NCBI GenBank assembly: GCA_036374175.1
Contig: DASUUH010000074.1
Location: forward strand, 1 to 11,981
From: JASLBX01 sp036374175
Lineage (GTDB): Bacteria > Actinomycetota > Actinomycetes > Jiangellales > Jiangellaceae
DNA: 11,981 nt
Direction of reading: 5' to 3'
Positions 1 to 6,678 of the stretch are shown here, in pieces. The first letter of the stretch is position 1. Each line of letters begins with the position of its first letter. Below the pieces are notes generated by a model. It did not search any database. It had not been told where the DNA came from and saw nothing but the letters and a program-made list of their open reading frames with translations. Both the position numbers and the translations under genes were made by a program.

Positions 1-671
1 ACCTCGACGATCGTTTCGGCCACCGACGCCGAGAACTCCCACAGCCGCTCGGCCTGCCGCCGGGTGAGCTGGCCAGCTTGCAGGGGCGCATGCCGATCGG
101 CCACGAGCATCCGGAACGTGTCACGGAACGGAAAGTAGGGATCGCCGAGGGCACCGACAGCCGTTCCCGCCCCCCGCGCCACCACCAGGTCGGGCACATC
201 GCCGGATGCATGGTCCGCGAACGCCCTCAGCAGGGCGGTCTTGCCGACGCCGGCCTCGCCGACCACGAAGACGACCCGGCTGCGACCGCCCACCACCGCC
301 GATAACTGTGATTGCAGCCACCTCAGCTCGCGGTCACGCCCGACGACAGGGCCTATCTCGGCGACCGGCGAGCGCAGCAGCCACGGCGGCGCAAGGCCGA
401 GATCCTGATCAGGCTCGGTCTGGGCCCGCCGCGCCGGCGGGGCGTCACCCAGTGCCGCAGCCAGGAACCGTTCTCTCTGACCCGGGGCAAGTCCCAATGC
501 GTCGACCAGGCGGTGCGCCATCGTGCGCGACGGCCGGCGCTCGTCCCGCTCGATCTTCTTGAGGGTGGACGGCGAACACCCAACCCGGCGAGCCAGCGCA
601 TCGCGCGTCAGATCAAGCGCAAGCCGCCGGCGCCGAACCCAATACCCGAACGAAGTCGGAGTGCCCCCCAT
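1..671 (-). CDS. XRE-type HTH regulator with P-loop ATPase domain (3' end outside window)
   Basis: The frame is open from an ATG at 671 to the window edge, giving 223 codons of a longer protein. Residues about 8-62 form a Cro/C1-type helix-turn-helix (RRRRLALDLTRDALARRVG, then SPSTLKKIERDERRPSR). A linker follows, then a 'VVGRDRELRWL' motif that commonly opens STAND/AAA-like ATPase modules, and a clear Walker A, GEAGVGKTA, at residues 138-146. By family this is an intracellular transcriptional regulator in which an HTH is fused to a nucleotide-binding signalling domain; the sensor part, often TPR repeats, would lie outside the window. AAGGGA about 8 bases upstream supports the chosen start. 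The gene is divergent from the small secreted protein at 767, with 95 bases between them, so control of that neighbour is possible but inferred. The ligand is unknown. Confidence 0.85.
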   Translation of the reverse strand, partial: MGGTPTSFGYWVRRRRLALDLTRDALARRVGCSPSTLKKIERDERRPSRTMAHRLVDALGLAPGQRERFLAAALGDAPPARRAQTEPDQDLGLAPPWLLRSPVAEIGPVVGRDRELRWLQSQLSAVVGGRSRVVFVVGEAGVGKTALLRAFADHASGDVPDLVVARGAGTAVGALGDPYFPFRDTFRMLVADRHAPLQAGQLTRRQAERLWEFSASVAETIVE

Positions 672-766
672 GTCGTGTCCCTTGTGTGCCCCTCAGGGGC
701 CCCCAGCCTAACGAGTGACCTGGTGATCTGAATCAGGACATCAACAACCGCAACAGGGAGAACATC
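672..766. promoter_or_regulatory. Divergent intergenic region between regulator and secreted protein
   Basis: These 95 bases must hold the promoters of both divergent genes. Ribosome-binding sites are visible on both sides: AAGGGA on the minus strand just upstream of 671, and AGGGAG at 755-760 on the plus strand. A short dyad, GCCCC-TCA-GGGGC, lies near 688-702. No convincing -35/-10 pair stands out. The role as a shared control region is inferred from the layout. Confidence 0.4.
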
Positions 767-1180
767 ATGAAGACTTCTCATCACCGACGGGGCCCAGCAA
801 TCCACAAGTGGCAGGCGGCCGCGGCCGTGCTTGCCTTCGTCCTGAGCATCTTCGCTGCACCGGCCGCGTCGGCCGAGCCGCTCGAAGGTGACATGCCCGG
901 TGCCGGCACAACCCAGATCGAAGCGGGCATCAAGTGGCCGCAGCGTCAACTCGAGTACCTCACCGGCCAAGAGGTAGGAGTAAGCGACACCGGCAATGCG
1001 ACGAGCGGCGGGGATCGGGCCGTCCAGCCCGGCGCCGACGAATCAGGCCGGCCATGGCTCGTCGCCGTGGGCGTCATCGCCGCTGTCGCCGTCGCGAGCA
1101 TCATCCTCGCGATAATCCGGTCGCGCCGGCGCGAGGCCGTGACTCCGACTATGCGCGAACGCGCCAAGCTCAAGGTCTAA
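767..1180 (+). CDS. Small secreted/membrane-anchored protein of unknown function
   Basis: The gene encodes 137 residues. The start is supported by AGGGAG six bases upstream of the ATG. The N-terminus has a basic stretch (HHRRG), a hydrophobic core at about residues 17-32 and an AxA-type cleavage site (PAASA-EP), as in a Sec signal peptide. A polar segment of about 60 residues rich in Gly, Asp and Thr follows. One membrane helix (WLVAVGVIAAVAVASIILAII, about residues 98-118) comes next, then a basic RSRRRE stop-transfer motif and a short cytoplasmic tail. The predicted topology is therefore an extracellular stub with one anchor and a basic tail inside. I recognise no family. It is divergent from an HTH-ATPase regulator. 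The downstream side ends at decayed DNA, so a former partner gene may have been lost. Confidence 0.75.
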   Translation: MKTSHHRRGPAIHKWQAAAAVLAFVLSIFAAPAASAEPLEGDMPGAGTTQIEAGIKWPQRQLEYLTGQEVGVSDTGNATSGGDRAVQPGADESGRPWLVAVGVIAAVAVASIILAIIRSRRREAVTPTMRERAKLKV

Positions 1181-1194
1181 CACAAAGATGATCA

Positions 1195-1835
1195 CGCTAG
1201 GATTCCCGGCGCAGGGGTCACCAGCCGTTGCCAACTCCACGCCATCGGTGTCCCGTCGCAGTGATATCCACGGCAGGCGCAGCGCCGCGCGCGTGCGGTC
1301 GAGCACCCCGGCCAGGTCGTCGTCCTGCTGGAGTCGCTCACTGATCCGGCGTCCGGTTCGGATCGGGTCTGATCGTGCGCCGTAGGACGCCGGTCGATCG
1401 CCCGCTGCAGCAGCAGACGCAGCGGATTGAACCCGATCGCGACCACGATGGCCGCCAGGATCTGGACGCCGCGCTCATCGTCGGCCGGCACGAGCAGCGA
1501 CACGGTGGTCACGATCACCGCGTACACCGCTACGACGGCGGACAGCGTGAGTGCGTAGAGGATCGTGCGCGATAGGACGAGCCGGATGTCGAACAGCTCG
1601 TACCGGACGATGGCGATGCCGATGGCGACCGGGACGAGCACAAACGACAGGACTAGCGGATGAAACCTTCGATGTTGATGAGCGCGGCAGGTTGATCACG
1701 ACGATGGCGATCACCGCCGTGATCAGCCACAGCAACTGCTGGCGGGTTCGCTCGTCGCCGCGGCGGTACCTGACCACCAGCGACGCGATGACGAGCAGCA
1801 ACAGGGTCGCCGACGATACCCGTGATCACGTTGAG
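1195..1835 (-). pseudogene. Remnant of NarL-family sensor histidine kinase (membrane/linker part only)
   Basis: Read on the minus strand, pieces of one known architecture appear in three frames. First comes 'TLLLLVIASLVVRYRRGDE' and 'RTRQQLLWLITAVIAIVV' (about 1815-1695). Next, 'PLVLSFVLVPVAIGIAIVRY' and 'ELFDIRLVLSRTILYALTL' lead to 'GFNPLRLLLQRAIDR' (about 1665-1390). Last, after a shift near 1385, come 'YGARSDPIRT' and 'ERLQQDDDLAGVLDRTRAAL' (about 1380-1215). This order matches the N-terminal and linker portion of actinobacterial sensor kinases that partner NarL-type regulators. Frameshifts lie near 1811, near 1665-1695 and near 1385. The dimerisation/phosphoacceptor and HATPase regions are missing, cut off where the 767-1180 gene ends. 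No product is expected. Sequencing error is an unlikely explanation for several shifts plus a deletion. Confidence 0.75.
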
Positions 1836-1841
1836 CGGTCA

Positions 1842-1990
1842 TCGCGGGCTTGCTCGCCCTTGGTGACCTCAGCGTGTCCATCGGAGAGTTGGGCCAGGAC
1901 GCCTTTCAACCCGTCACCCTCATCGTGCTCGGTGCACTAACCATCATCGCCATCCCGTTCGCCTGGCGGAGTGCGAGCTGGGCTCGCGCC
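1842..1990 (+). pseudogene. Possible fragment of a small membrane protein
   Basis: The plus-strand reading contains two hydrophobic stretches, 'IAGLLALGDLSVSIGELG' and 'PVTLIVLGALTIIAIPFAWR', followed by a Trp/Arg/Ala-rich tail. This resembles the core of a short two- to four-helix membrane protein. It has no upstream start codon with a ribosome-binding site and no credible remainder. It sits between the kinase remnant and the 3' end of the sigma-factor gene. I read it as a leftover scrap; it could also be chance coding-like DNA. The stretch from about 1990 to 2064 shows nothing further. Confidence 0.25.
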
Positions 1991-2064
1991 ACCGTCGCCG
2001 CAACGCGGGGTCGTCCGAGTGTGAACGGTTTAACTTCGGCGACGACTGCCCATCGCTGGCCGAT

Positions 2065-3078
2065 CTACGGGGAGACGACCTCGGGTAGGCCGAAGCGGGC
2101 GAATAGGGTGCTGTCGATAAACGCGGTGACCGCGGCGATCTGCGTGCCGCGCAGGGACAGGACGTCGATCACCGCGCCCCGGTAGACCCCGGTCTGGGGA
2201 TCGAGGACGTAGCAGCCCACCGCGACCTGACCGTTCGCGCTGGTCGGAATGTGCCGCCACTGCACCGTCGCCGGCCCGGCCTTGAAGAACTCCGCAATCG
2301 CCTCCTGGCCCTGGTACCACTCCGGGCGCGGTGGCATCGACCAGGACGCATCCTCGGCCAGCATCGACAGGATCGCATCGACGTCGCCCGCCTCAAGCGC
2401 CGCCGTGTAATCGGCCACGATCGCGCGGAGCCGCTCGTCCCCCACCGCTCGGAGAGTCGCCTGCTGGCTCTGCTCGGGGATGCGGGCCTGCACTGTCTTG
2501 CGGGCGTGCTGCAGCGCGCTGTTCACGGCGGTGGTGGTGGTCTCGAGAGCGTCGGCGACCTCGCGGGCCCGGAATCCGAGCACATCGCGCAGAATGAGCG
2601 CGGCCCGCTGGTTGGCCGGGAGGTGCTGCAGCGCGGCGATGAAAGCCAGCTCGATGCTTTCGCGCTGCTCGTAGCGGCTCTCCGGGCTGGCCGCTGCGTG
2701 CTCGACACCCAGGACATCGTCCGGGTATGGCGTGATCCACACCGGTTCGCCGGAGGCCTGGCCGTTCGGTGCGCCGAGGTCGGCCGGCAGCACGCGACGG
2801 GGCCGCCTGCTGATTTCGGTCAGGCAGACGTTGGTCGCGATGCGGTACAACCAGCTCCGGATTGAACTGCGACCTTCGAAGCGGGGCAGGCCGCGCCAGG
2901 CTCGCAGCATGACTTCTTGCACCATGTCGTCCGCATCGTCCAGCGACGCCGTCATGCGGTAGCAGTGTGCGTGCAGTTCGCGACGGTAGGTCTCCACCAG
3001 CTCACGGAAGGCGGCCTCGTCCCCCCGCTGCGCGGCGGACACCATCTCGTCGCTAACCGGGGGTGCAGGTTCACTCAT
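2065..3078 (-). CDS. ECF sigma factor with C-terminal SnoaL-like domain (SigG type)
   Basis: This 337-residue protein would direct RNA polymerase to a specific promoter set. Region 2 spans about residues 24-90 (CYRMTASLDDADDMVQEVML, then SWLYRIATNVCL). Region 4 spans about 143-196 (LPANQRAALILRDVLGFRA, then the helix-turn-helix TTTTAVNSALQHARK). Residues about 217-327 form a SnoaL/NTF2-like domain (ADYTAALEAGDVDAIL, MPPRPEWYQGQEAI, AFIDSTLFARFGLPE). This layout and the 'RFGLP' ending match mycobacterial SigG-like factors (TIGR02960 family), in which the SnoaL-like part is thought to tune activity instead of a classical anti-sigma factor. The start at 3078 is preceded by GAGG with five bases between; longer in-frame starts lie inside the ThrRS gene and lack support. 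It lies 68 bases behind the ThrRS gene on the same strand. A weak TATACC hexamer at 3117-3122 may give it its own promoter. Confidence 0.92.
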   Translation of the reverse strand: MSEPAPPVSDEMVSAAQRGDEAAFRELVETYRRELHAHCYRMTASLDDADDMVQEVMLRAWRGLPRFEGRSSIRSWLYRIATNVCLTEISRRPRRVLPADLGAPNGQASGEPVWITPYPDDVLGVEHAAASPESRYEQRESIELAFIAALQHLPANQRAALILRDVLGFRAREVADALETTTTAVNSALQHARKTVQARIPEQSQQATLRAVGDERLRAIVADYTAALEAGDVDAILSMLAEDASWSMPPRPEWYQGQEAIAEFFKAGPATVQWRHIPTSANGQVAVGCYVLDPQTGVYRGAVIDVLSLRGTQIAAVTAFIDSTLFARFGLPEVVSP

Positions 3079-3146
3079 TCGTACCTCGCTCGCACTCGAC
3101 GTCAGTCCTGTCCACCGGTATAGACCCCCGGGCCACCCAGAACTCA

Positions 3147-4358
3147 TCACAGTAGGTCGGTGCTGTGCGCATCGACCAGTTCTCTGATGCGGGCCAGGAT
3201 GTCGCCGGCCGGCGCGGGTTCGAGCTGACGGCCGTCCCGTAACCGGACGGCGACCTGATCGTTTGCCGCTTCTTTCGCGCCGATGACGCCCTGGTACGGG
3301 ATGCGCCGCGACCGGCGAATCCGCGCACCCAGGCTGCCTGCCTCCGACCCGACGATCTCGCACCGAATGTCCATCTCGGCACAGCGCTGGGCAAGCGCGA
3401 CGGCATCGGGCAGCTCGGCATCAGAGATCGGCAGGATGGCCAGCTGCACGGGCGCCAGCCAGGCCGGGAAAGCGCCACCATGCTGCTCAATGAGGTGGGC
3501 GACCGCCCGCTCAACGCTGCCGATGATGCTGCGATGCACCATCACCGGCCGGTGTTTGCGCCCGTCGGCGCCGATGTAGTGCAGGTCGAACTGCTCGGGC
3601 TGATGAAAGTCCACTTGGAGGGTCGACAGGGTGTACTCGCGCCCGGCACTGTCGACCAGCTGGACGTCGATCTTGGGGCCGTAGAAGGCCGCCTGTCCCT
3701 CGGCCGGCTCGTAAGGGAGTCCTGACCTGTCCATGATGTCGACGAGCATCGCGATGGACTTTTGCCACATGTCTGCGCCCTCGACGTACTTGCCGCCGGG
3801 CCCTGGCAGTGAGAGCCGGTACCGGGCCGGGACGATGCCGAGTGCTTTGTGCGCGCGCCGGATCATCTCGAGCGCCACCTGTGCCTCCTCGACTACCTGG
3901 TCCAGGGTGCAGAAGATATGCGCGTCGTTGAGTTGGATGGCGCGCACCCGGCTCAGTCCGCCGAGCACTCCGGACAGCTCGGCGCGGTACATGCCGCCCA
4001 ACTCCGCCAGCCGAAACGGCAACTCGCGGTAGCTGTGCGAGCGTGAACGGTAGATCAGCGCGTGATGCGGGCAGAGGCTCGGCCGCAGTACGAGCTGCTC
4101 ACCGCCGACGTCCATCGGAGCGAATATGTCCGCGCTGAAGTGCGACCAGTGGCCGGAGATCTCGTACAGATCCCGTTTGCCGAGAACGGGTGAGTAGACG
4201 TGCTGGTAGCCGGCCCGCCGTTCCTCGCCGCGGATGTACTCCTCGAGGACGTGACGCACGGTCGCACCGGCCGGCAACCAGTACGGCAGTCCGGCTCCGA
4301 TCAGTGGGTCGGTATCGAACACGCCCAGCTCACGACCGAGCTTGCGGTGGTCATACAT
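3147..4358 (-). CDS. Short threonyl-tRNA synthetase lacking TGS and editing domains
   Basis: This 403-residue class II synthetase would charge tRNA-Thr in the cytoplasm. It corresponds only to the catalytic core (about residues 15-300) and the HGTP-type anticodon-binding domain (about 303-400); full ThrRS is about 640 residues with N-terminal TGS and editing domains. Zinc ligands are conserved: C96, H147 and H275. Motif 2 arginine R125 and motif 3 R284 (GSVERA) are present, as is AFYGPKID. Against E. coli ThrRS aligned from memory, Q381 corresponds to L143 and Q479 to T243, while Q484 is kept (Q248); these may be features of the short subfamily. AAGGAG seven bases upstream fixes the ATG at 4358. 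A Thr-codon leader and terminator precede it. It is probably a second ThrRS, for stress, editing-free or inhibitor-resistant charging; this role is inferred. Confidence 0.9.
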   Translation of the reverse strand: MYDHRKLGRELGVFDTDPLIGAGLPYWLPAGATVRHVLEEYIRGEERRAGYQHVYSPVLGKRDLYEISGHWSHFSADIFAPMDVGGEQLVLRPSLCPHHALIYRSRSHSYRELPFRLAELGGMYRAELSGVLGGLSRVRAIQLNDAHIFCTLDQVVEEAQVALEMIRRAHKALGIVPARYRLSLPGPGGKYVEGADMWQKSIAMLVDIMDRSGLPYEPAEGQAAFYGPKIDVQLVDSAGREYTLSTLQVDFHQPEQFDLHYIGADGRKHRPVMVHRSIIGSVERAVAHLIEQHGGAFPAWLAPVQLAILPISDAELPDAVALAQRCAEMDIRCEIVGSEAGSLGARIRRSRRIPYQGVIGAKEAANDQVAVRLRDGRQLEPAPAGDILARIRELVDAHSTDLL

Positions 4359-4398
4359 TGTGGTCTCCTTGCAGGTATCGGGCGAGCGACCGCAAGGC

Positions 4399-4427
4399 AA
4401 AGCCCCGGAGCACTCGCCCCGGGGCTT
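4399..4427 (-). terminator. Attenuator terminator hairpin upstream of the ThrRS gene
   Basis: On the minus strand AAGCCCCGG (4427-4419) pairs perfectly with CCGGGGCTT (4408-4400). This is a 9-bp stem with a 10-base loop, followed by a modest T run (TTTGCCTT). It lies between the leader peptide stop and the ThrRS ribosome-binding site, 41 bases before the ThrRS ATG. The position and form fit a conditional intrinsic terminator. The short T tract is usual for high-GC actinomycetes and leaves some doubt about efficiency. Confidence 0.75.
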
Positions 4428-4468
4428 GGAATCAAGCGGGTATCAGCGCGCCGGGACACTCTCCGGCG
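4415..4468 (-). promoter_or_regulatory. Competing leader hairpin and antiterminator pairing
   Basis: Hairpin 1 pairs CGCCGG (4468-4463), which begins inside the third Thr codon, with CCGGCG (4454-4449), leaving an 8-base loop. An alternative is UGUCCCGG (4458-4451) pairing with CCGGGGCG (4422-4415). That is 8 bp including two G-U pairs, and it takes the inner part of the terminator's 5' arm. A ribosome stalled on the Thr codons would block hairpin 1 and free the 3' strand to form the antiterminator. A ribosome that reaches the stop would let the terminator form. The pairings were drawn by hand; no energy calculation was done. Confidence 0.6.
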
Positions 4469-4493
4469 TCGTCGTCGCAGCAGCGCGCTTCAT
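4443..4493 (-). CDS. Leader peptide MKRAAATTTPESVPAR (threonine attenuator)
   Basis: This 16-codon open frame (ATG 4493, TGA at 4445-4443) carries three consecutive ACG threonine codons at 4475-4467. It ends 84 bases before the ThrRS ATG, with a terminator hairpin in between. Such a run in so short a peptide, directly upstream of the gene for the matching synthetase, is what ribosome-mediated attenuation requires: scarce Thr-tRNA stalls the ribosome and lets transcription continue. No Shine-Dalgarno sequence precedes the ATG. Instead TACGGT lies six bases upstream, which would place the transcript's first base at the A of ATG, so a leaderless start is likely, as is common in actinomycetes. 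The function is inferred from layout. Confidence 0.7.
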   Translation of the reverse strand: MKRAAATTTPESVPAR

Positions 4494-4499
4494 GCCGAG

Positions 4500-4505
4500 A
4501 CCGTA
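4500..4505 (-). promoter_or_regulatory. Probable -10 element of the ThrRS leader transcript
   Basis: The minus strand reads TACGGT, a match to the actinobacterial TANNNT -10 pattern, with six bases to the leader ATG. The spacing predicts transcription starting at or next to that ATG, making the leader peptide leaderless. No good -35 hexamer is visible 16-19 bases further upstream. Confidence 0.45.
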
Positions 4506-4543
4506 GCAAGGACGCGGCTGATCCTCTGCTGAATTTCTTGGCG

Positions 4544-4560
4544 CGCCCGCAAGCCGGGCG
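4544..4560 (-). terminator. Possible hairpin terminator of the 13E12 HNH gene
   Basis: CGCCCG and CGGGCG form a 6-bp GC stem with a 5-base loop, starting 18 bases after the HNH stop codon. No T run follows on the minus strand (the sequence continues GCGCCAAGAAATTC). It is therefore a weak or non-canonical terminator, useful only in that it would separate HNH transcription from the ThrRS leader. Confidence 0.35.
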
Positions 4561-4577
4561 GCCGTTCCGGTGCCGTG

Positions 4578-6548
4578 CTAGAAGGGTGGCTTGTCATCGG
4601 GGTCGAAGATCACAGTGGCCGATGGGTCTACTGTCGGCTCGACCTGAATCACTCGGCGCGGAACCGGTGGCAGGAGCGGCGGCGCGCAAGAGCATGGCTC
4701 GTCGCACTCGCAAGGCGTGGGCCTCGGCTGCCATTCGTACTTCCCGCGCGACACAAACCGCTCGTCGTCTCTGTCATCGGGTAGCGGCGGCGGTAGCGGC
4801 GTGATCACCGGCGGTGGTCTGGACTCGTAGCGGTGTCCGAGTGCGCTCGTCCACACCGTCACACCCGGCTCTTGCCGCTCGACCTGCCAGCCGCCCTCGT
4901 GCTTGACCCGGTGGTCACGGCGGCACTTCGGTTCGAGGTTGTCCTCGGTCGTCGGCCCACCCTCGGCGTAATCGTGACGATGGTCCTGGTCGGCCGTACG
5001 GGCCGGGGCCCGGCACGCGGGATGGACGCACACCCGGTCGCGTAGCTCGACCCACCTGCGCAGCCGCGCACCGGGAACACGGCGACGCTGGTCACCGCCC
5101 TCCGGGACACTGTTATCCGAGACCGCCTTGGCGATCTCCGCCAGCACGCGTTGCCAACCCTGGGCAGCCGTCGATGGCGGCGGGGATGTGATGAGCATTC
5201 GCGCAATGTCGTGGGATACGGCTATCTCGACCAGACCACCTCGACGGGCATCCCGCCGCACCCGTGAACCATCGACACCGACCGGCCGAGCCCGCACCAA
5301 CCCGCCACCGATCGCGTACCCGTAGGCGTCGCAGAGCACGTAACGCCACTCGGCGGAATGCATCTTCGCGATCAGTTCGCGGGCGTGCGCAGCCGTGACG
5401 TAGCCCCACGGCGGAATGTGTCCCGGGTGTTCGTCCTTGCCTAGAATCGTCGACAGTGCGACCCGTAGCTCCGGCACAGTCCAAGCGCCACTGCCGACAC
5501 CGGGCCGTCGAACGCGATCTCCATCCCCTGACTCGTGGCCATCCCCAGAGTCCCCATCCGTTGACCCCGGGCCGCCGGGCGTGGGAGGGGCCTGTCCTGG
5601 CTGCCCGCCCCCGGAGCCTCCACCACTACTGCCGCCCCCACCGTCACCGCCCCCGCTGTCACCGCTGTCGCCACCGTCGGGTTGATCGCCCGGATCAACG
5701 TACGGATTGGCGAGCACATAGGTGATGATCTCGGCCTCGGTCATTGCTTCGAACGTCCCGTCGGCCAGGCCGAGGAACAGGTCAGATCGGATGTGATCGA
5801 TCGGCCGCCGGTCACCTGCCCGCTTGCAGGCCCGCGCCATCGCGTCAATGCGCTCAGCAGCCGCCGCCACGCGATCGAGGGGTTGCTGGTAGCCGCCGAG
5901 GTTCGCAGTGCCGTCCGGATTCCGGGAGCCCACAACCCGACGGGTGCGTACCGACATGCGGTACTTCTTCTCGGCCCAGTCGGGATCAATCGCCAAGCAG
6001 GCCCGCTTGATCCGGTCGATCAACTCGCCCACCATCAGCCGCGGAGCGTCCGGAAGAAGCTTGTGGCAAACGTCCGCGGCCTGGGCGTCGGTCAACCCTT
6101 GAGTCCACTCAACGAACGCGCGGGCCCGCGGCTCGTCGAGCTCACCGCGCAGCATGGCTTCACCGAGCATCGGCAGCCGGTCGAACACGTCCATCGCCAG
6201 GGCGAATGTGGTGGCAGCCCGCGTGCGAGACCACACCAGCGCGGCTCGTGCCTCTTCACACGAGAACTCGCTCGGGGTCCTGGTGCGCTCCACCGATCGC
6301 ACCGAGCCGGCTCGGCGCAGGCCGGTTTCTCGCAGGATGGAAAGGAAGAGTGCTCGATCATGGCACAGCTGCCGGTACGCCGCCTCGAGAAGCCGCACCG
6401 TGTCGAACCCGCACACCTGCTCGACGCTCACCTCGTCCAGCACCTCGGCCAGCATCGGTCCGGGTGGCAGCGCGTCCAGCTCTTCCGGGACCGGAACGGG
6501 AACAGCGCGACCGAACTCGGCCGAGTCGCCCGGTGGCGTGGCAGCCAT
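4578..6548 (-). CDS. 13E12/DUF222 family HNH endonuclease-type protein
   Basis: The protein has 656 residues. The N-terminal part to about residue 285 is a DUF222 (13E12 repeat) domain (FDTVRLLEAAYRQLCHDRALF, then 'ARAALVWSRTRAATTFALAM', 'MVGELIDRIKRACLAIDPDW', 'PIDHIRSDLFLGLADGTF'). A Gly/Asp/Ser-rich low-complexity linker covers about 286-345. The HNH module is at about 500-556 (CVHPACRAPA, DHRHDYAEGG, DNLEPKCRRDHRVKH). The tail is Pro-rich with a CECDEPCSC cluster. HNH modules bind a metal and cut DNA, but the role of this actinobacterial family, present in many copies per genome, is not settled; some M. tuberculosis members are LexA-regulated. The ATG at 6548 is preceded by AAGGGG with nine bases between; ATGs at 6569 and 6584 lack a ribosome-binding site. 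A LexA-like box lies 114 bases upstream. Confidence 0.88.
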   Translation of the reverse strand: MAATPPGDSAEFGRAVPVPVPEELDALPPGPMLAEVLDEVSVEQVCGFDTVRLLEAAYRQLCHDRALFLSILRETGLRRAGSVRSVERTRTPSEFSCEEARAALVWSRTRAATTFALAMDVFDRLPMLGEAMLRGELDEPRARAFVEWTQGLTDAQAADVCHKLLPDAPRLMVGELIDRIKRACLAIDPDWAEKKYRMSVRTRRVVGSRNPDGTANLGGYQQPLDRVAAAAERIDAMARACKRAGDRRPIDHIRSDLFLGLADGTFEAMTEAEIITYVLANPYVDPGDQPDGGDSGDSGGGDGGGGSSGGGSGGGQPGQAPPTPGGPGSTDGDSGDGHESGDGDRVRRPGVGSGAWTVPELRVALSTILGKDEHPGHIPPWGYVTAAHARELIAKMHSAEWRYVLCDAYGYAIGGGLVRARPVGVDGSRVRRDARRGGLVEIAVSHDIARMLITSPPPSTAAQGWQRVLAEIAKAVSDNSVPEGGDQRRRVPGARLRRWVELRDRVCVHPACRAPARTADQDHRHDYAEGGPTTEDNLEPKCRRDHRVKHEGGWQVERQEPGVTVWTSALGHRYESRPPPVITPLPPPLPDDRDDERFVSRGKYEWQPRPTPCECDEPCSCAPPLLPPVPRRVIQVEPTVDPSATVIFDPDDKPPF

Positions 6549-6661
6549 GACCGTGCACCCCTTACGCATGACAACGTCAAGCAAGGACTGCGCGTCACCA
6601 CGTCACACCAGCGCGCTCATCAACCCAGATTCATCGTCTCCGCCGATAATCAAACACTACA

Positions 6662-6678
6662 TCGAAACATATGTTCGC
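6662..6678 (-). promoter_or_regulatory. Near-consensus LexA (SOS) box upstream of the HNH gene
   Basis: The minus strand reads GCGAACATATGTTTCGA. The actinobacterial/mycobacterial SOS box is TCGAAC-N4-GTTCGA. Here one half-site (CGAAC) and the N4 are correct, and the other half (GTTTCGA) carries one extra T. It lies 114 bases upstream of the 13E12 gene, in line with LexA-controlled 13E12 genes known in M. tuberculosis. The extra base could weaken or abolish binding. Confidence 0.45.

Noticed and set aside
1372..1835. Kinase frameshifts as simple sequencing errors
   Set aside because: Several separate shifts are needed, the catalytic half is missing, and the neighbouring genes are clean, so true decay is more likely.
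3079..3363. Upstream in-frame extension of the sigma factor
   Set aside because: The extension overlaps the ThrRS C-terminal coding frame and lacks a ribosome-binding site. The ATG at 3078 has GAGG five bases upstream and begins just before the conserved domain.
4359..4400. Longer ThrRS start at 4400
   Set aside because: It begins within the terminator stem and adds residues (MPCGRSPDTCKETT) with no family match, whereas the ATG at 4358 follows an ideal AAGGAG.
4359..4577. T-box riboswitch in front of the ThrRS gene
   Set aside because: No T-box core (TGGNACCGCG-like) or specifier-loop layout is visible. The Thr-codon leader peptide explains the region better.
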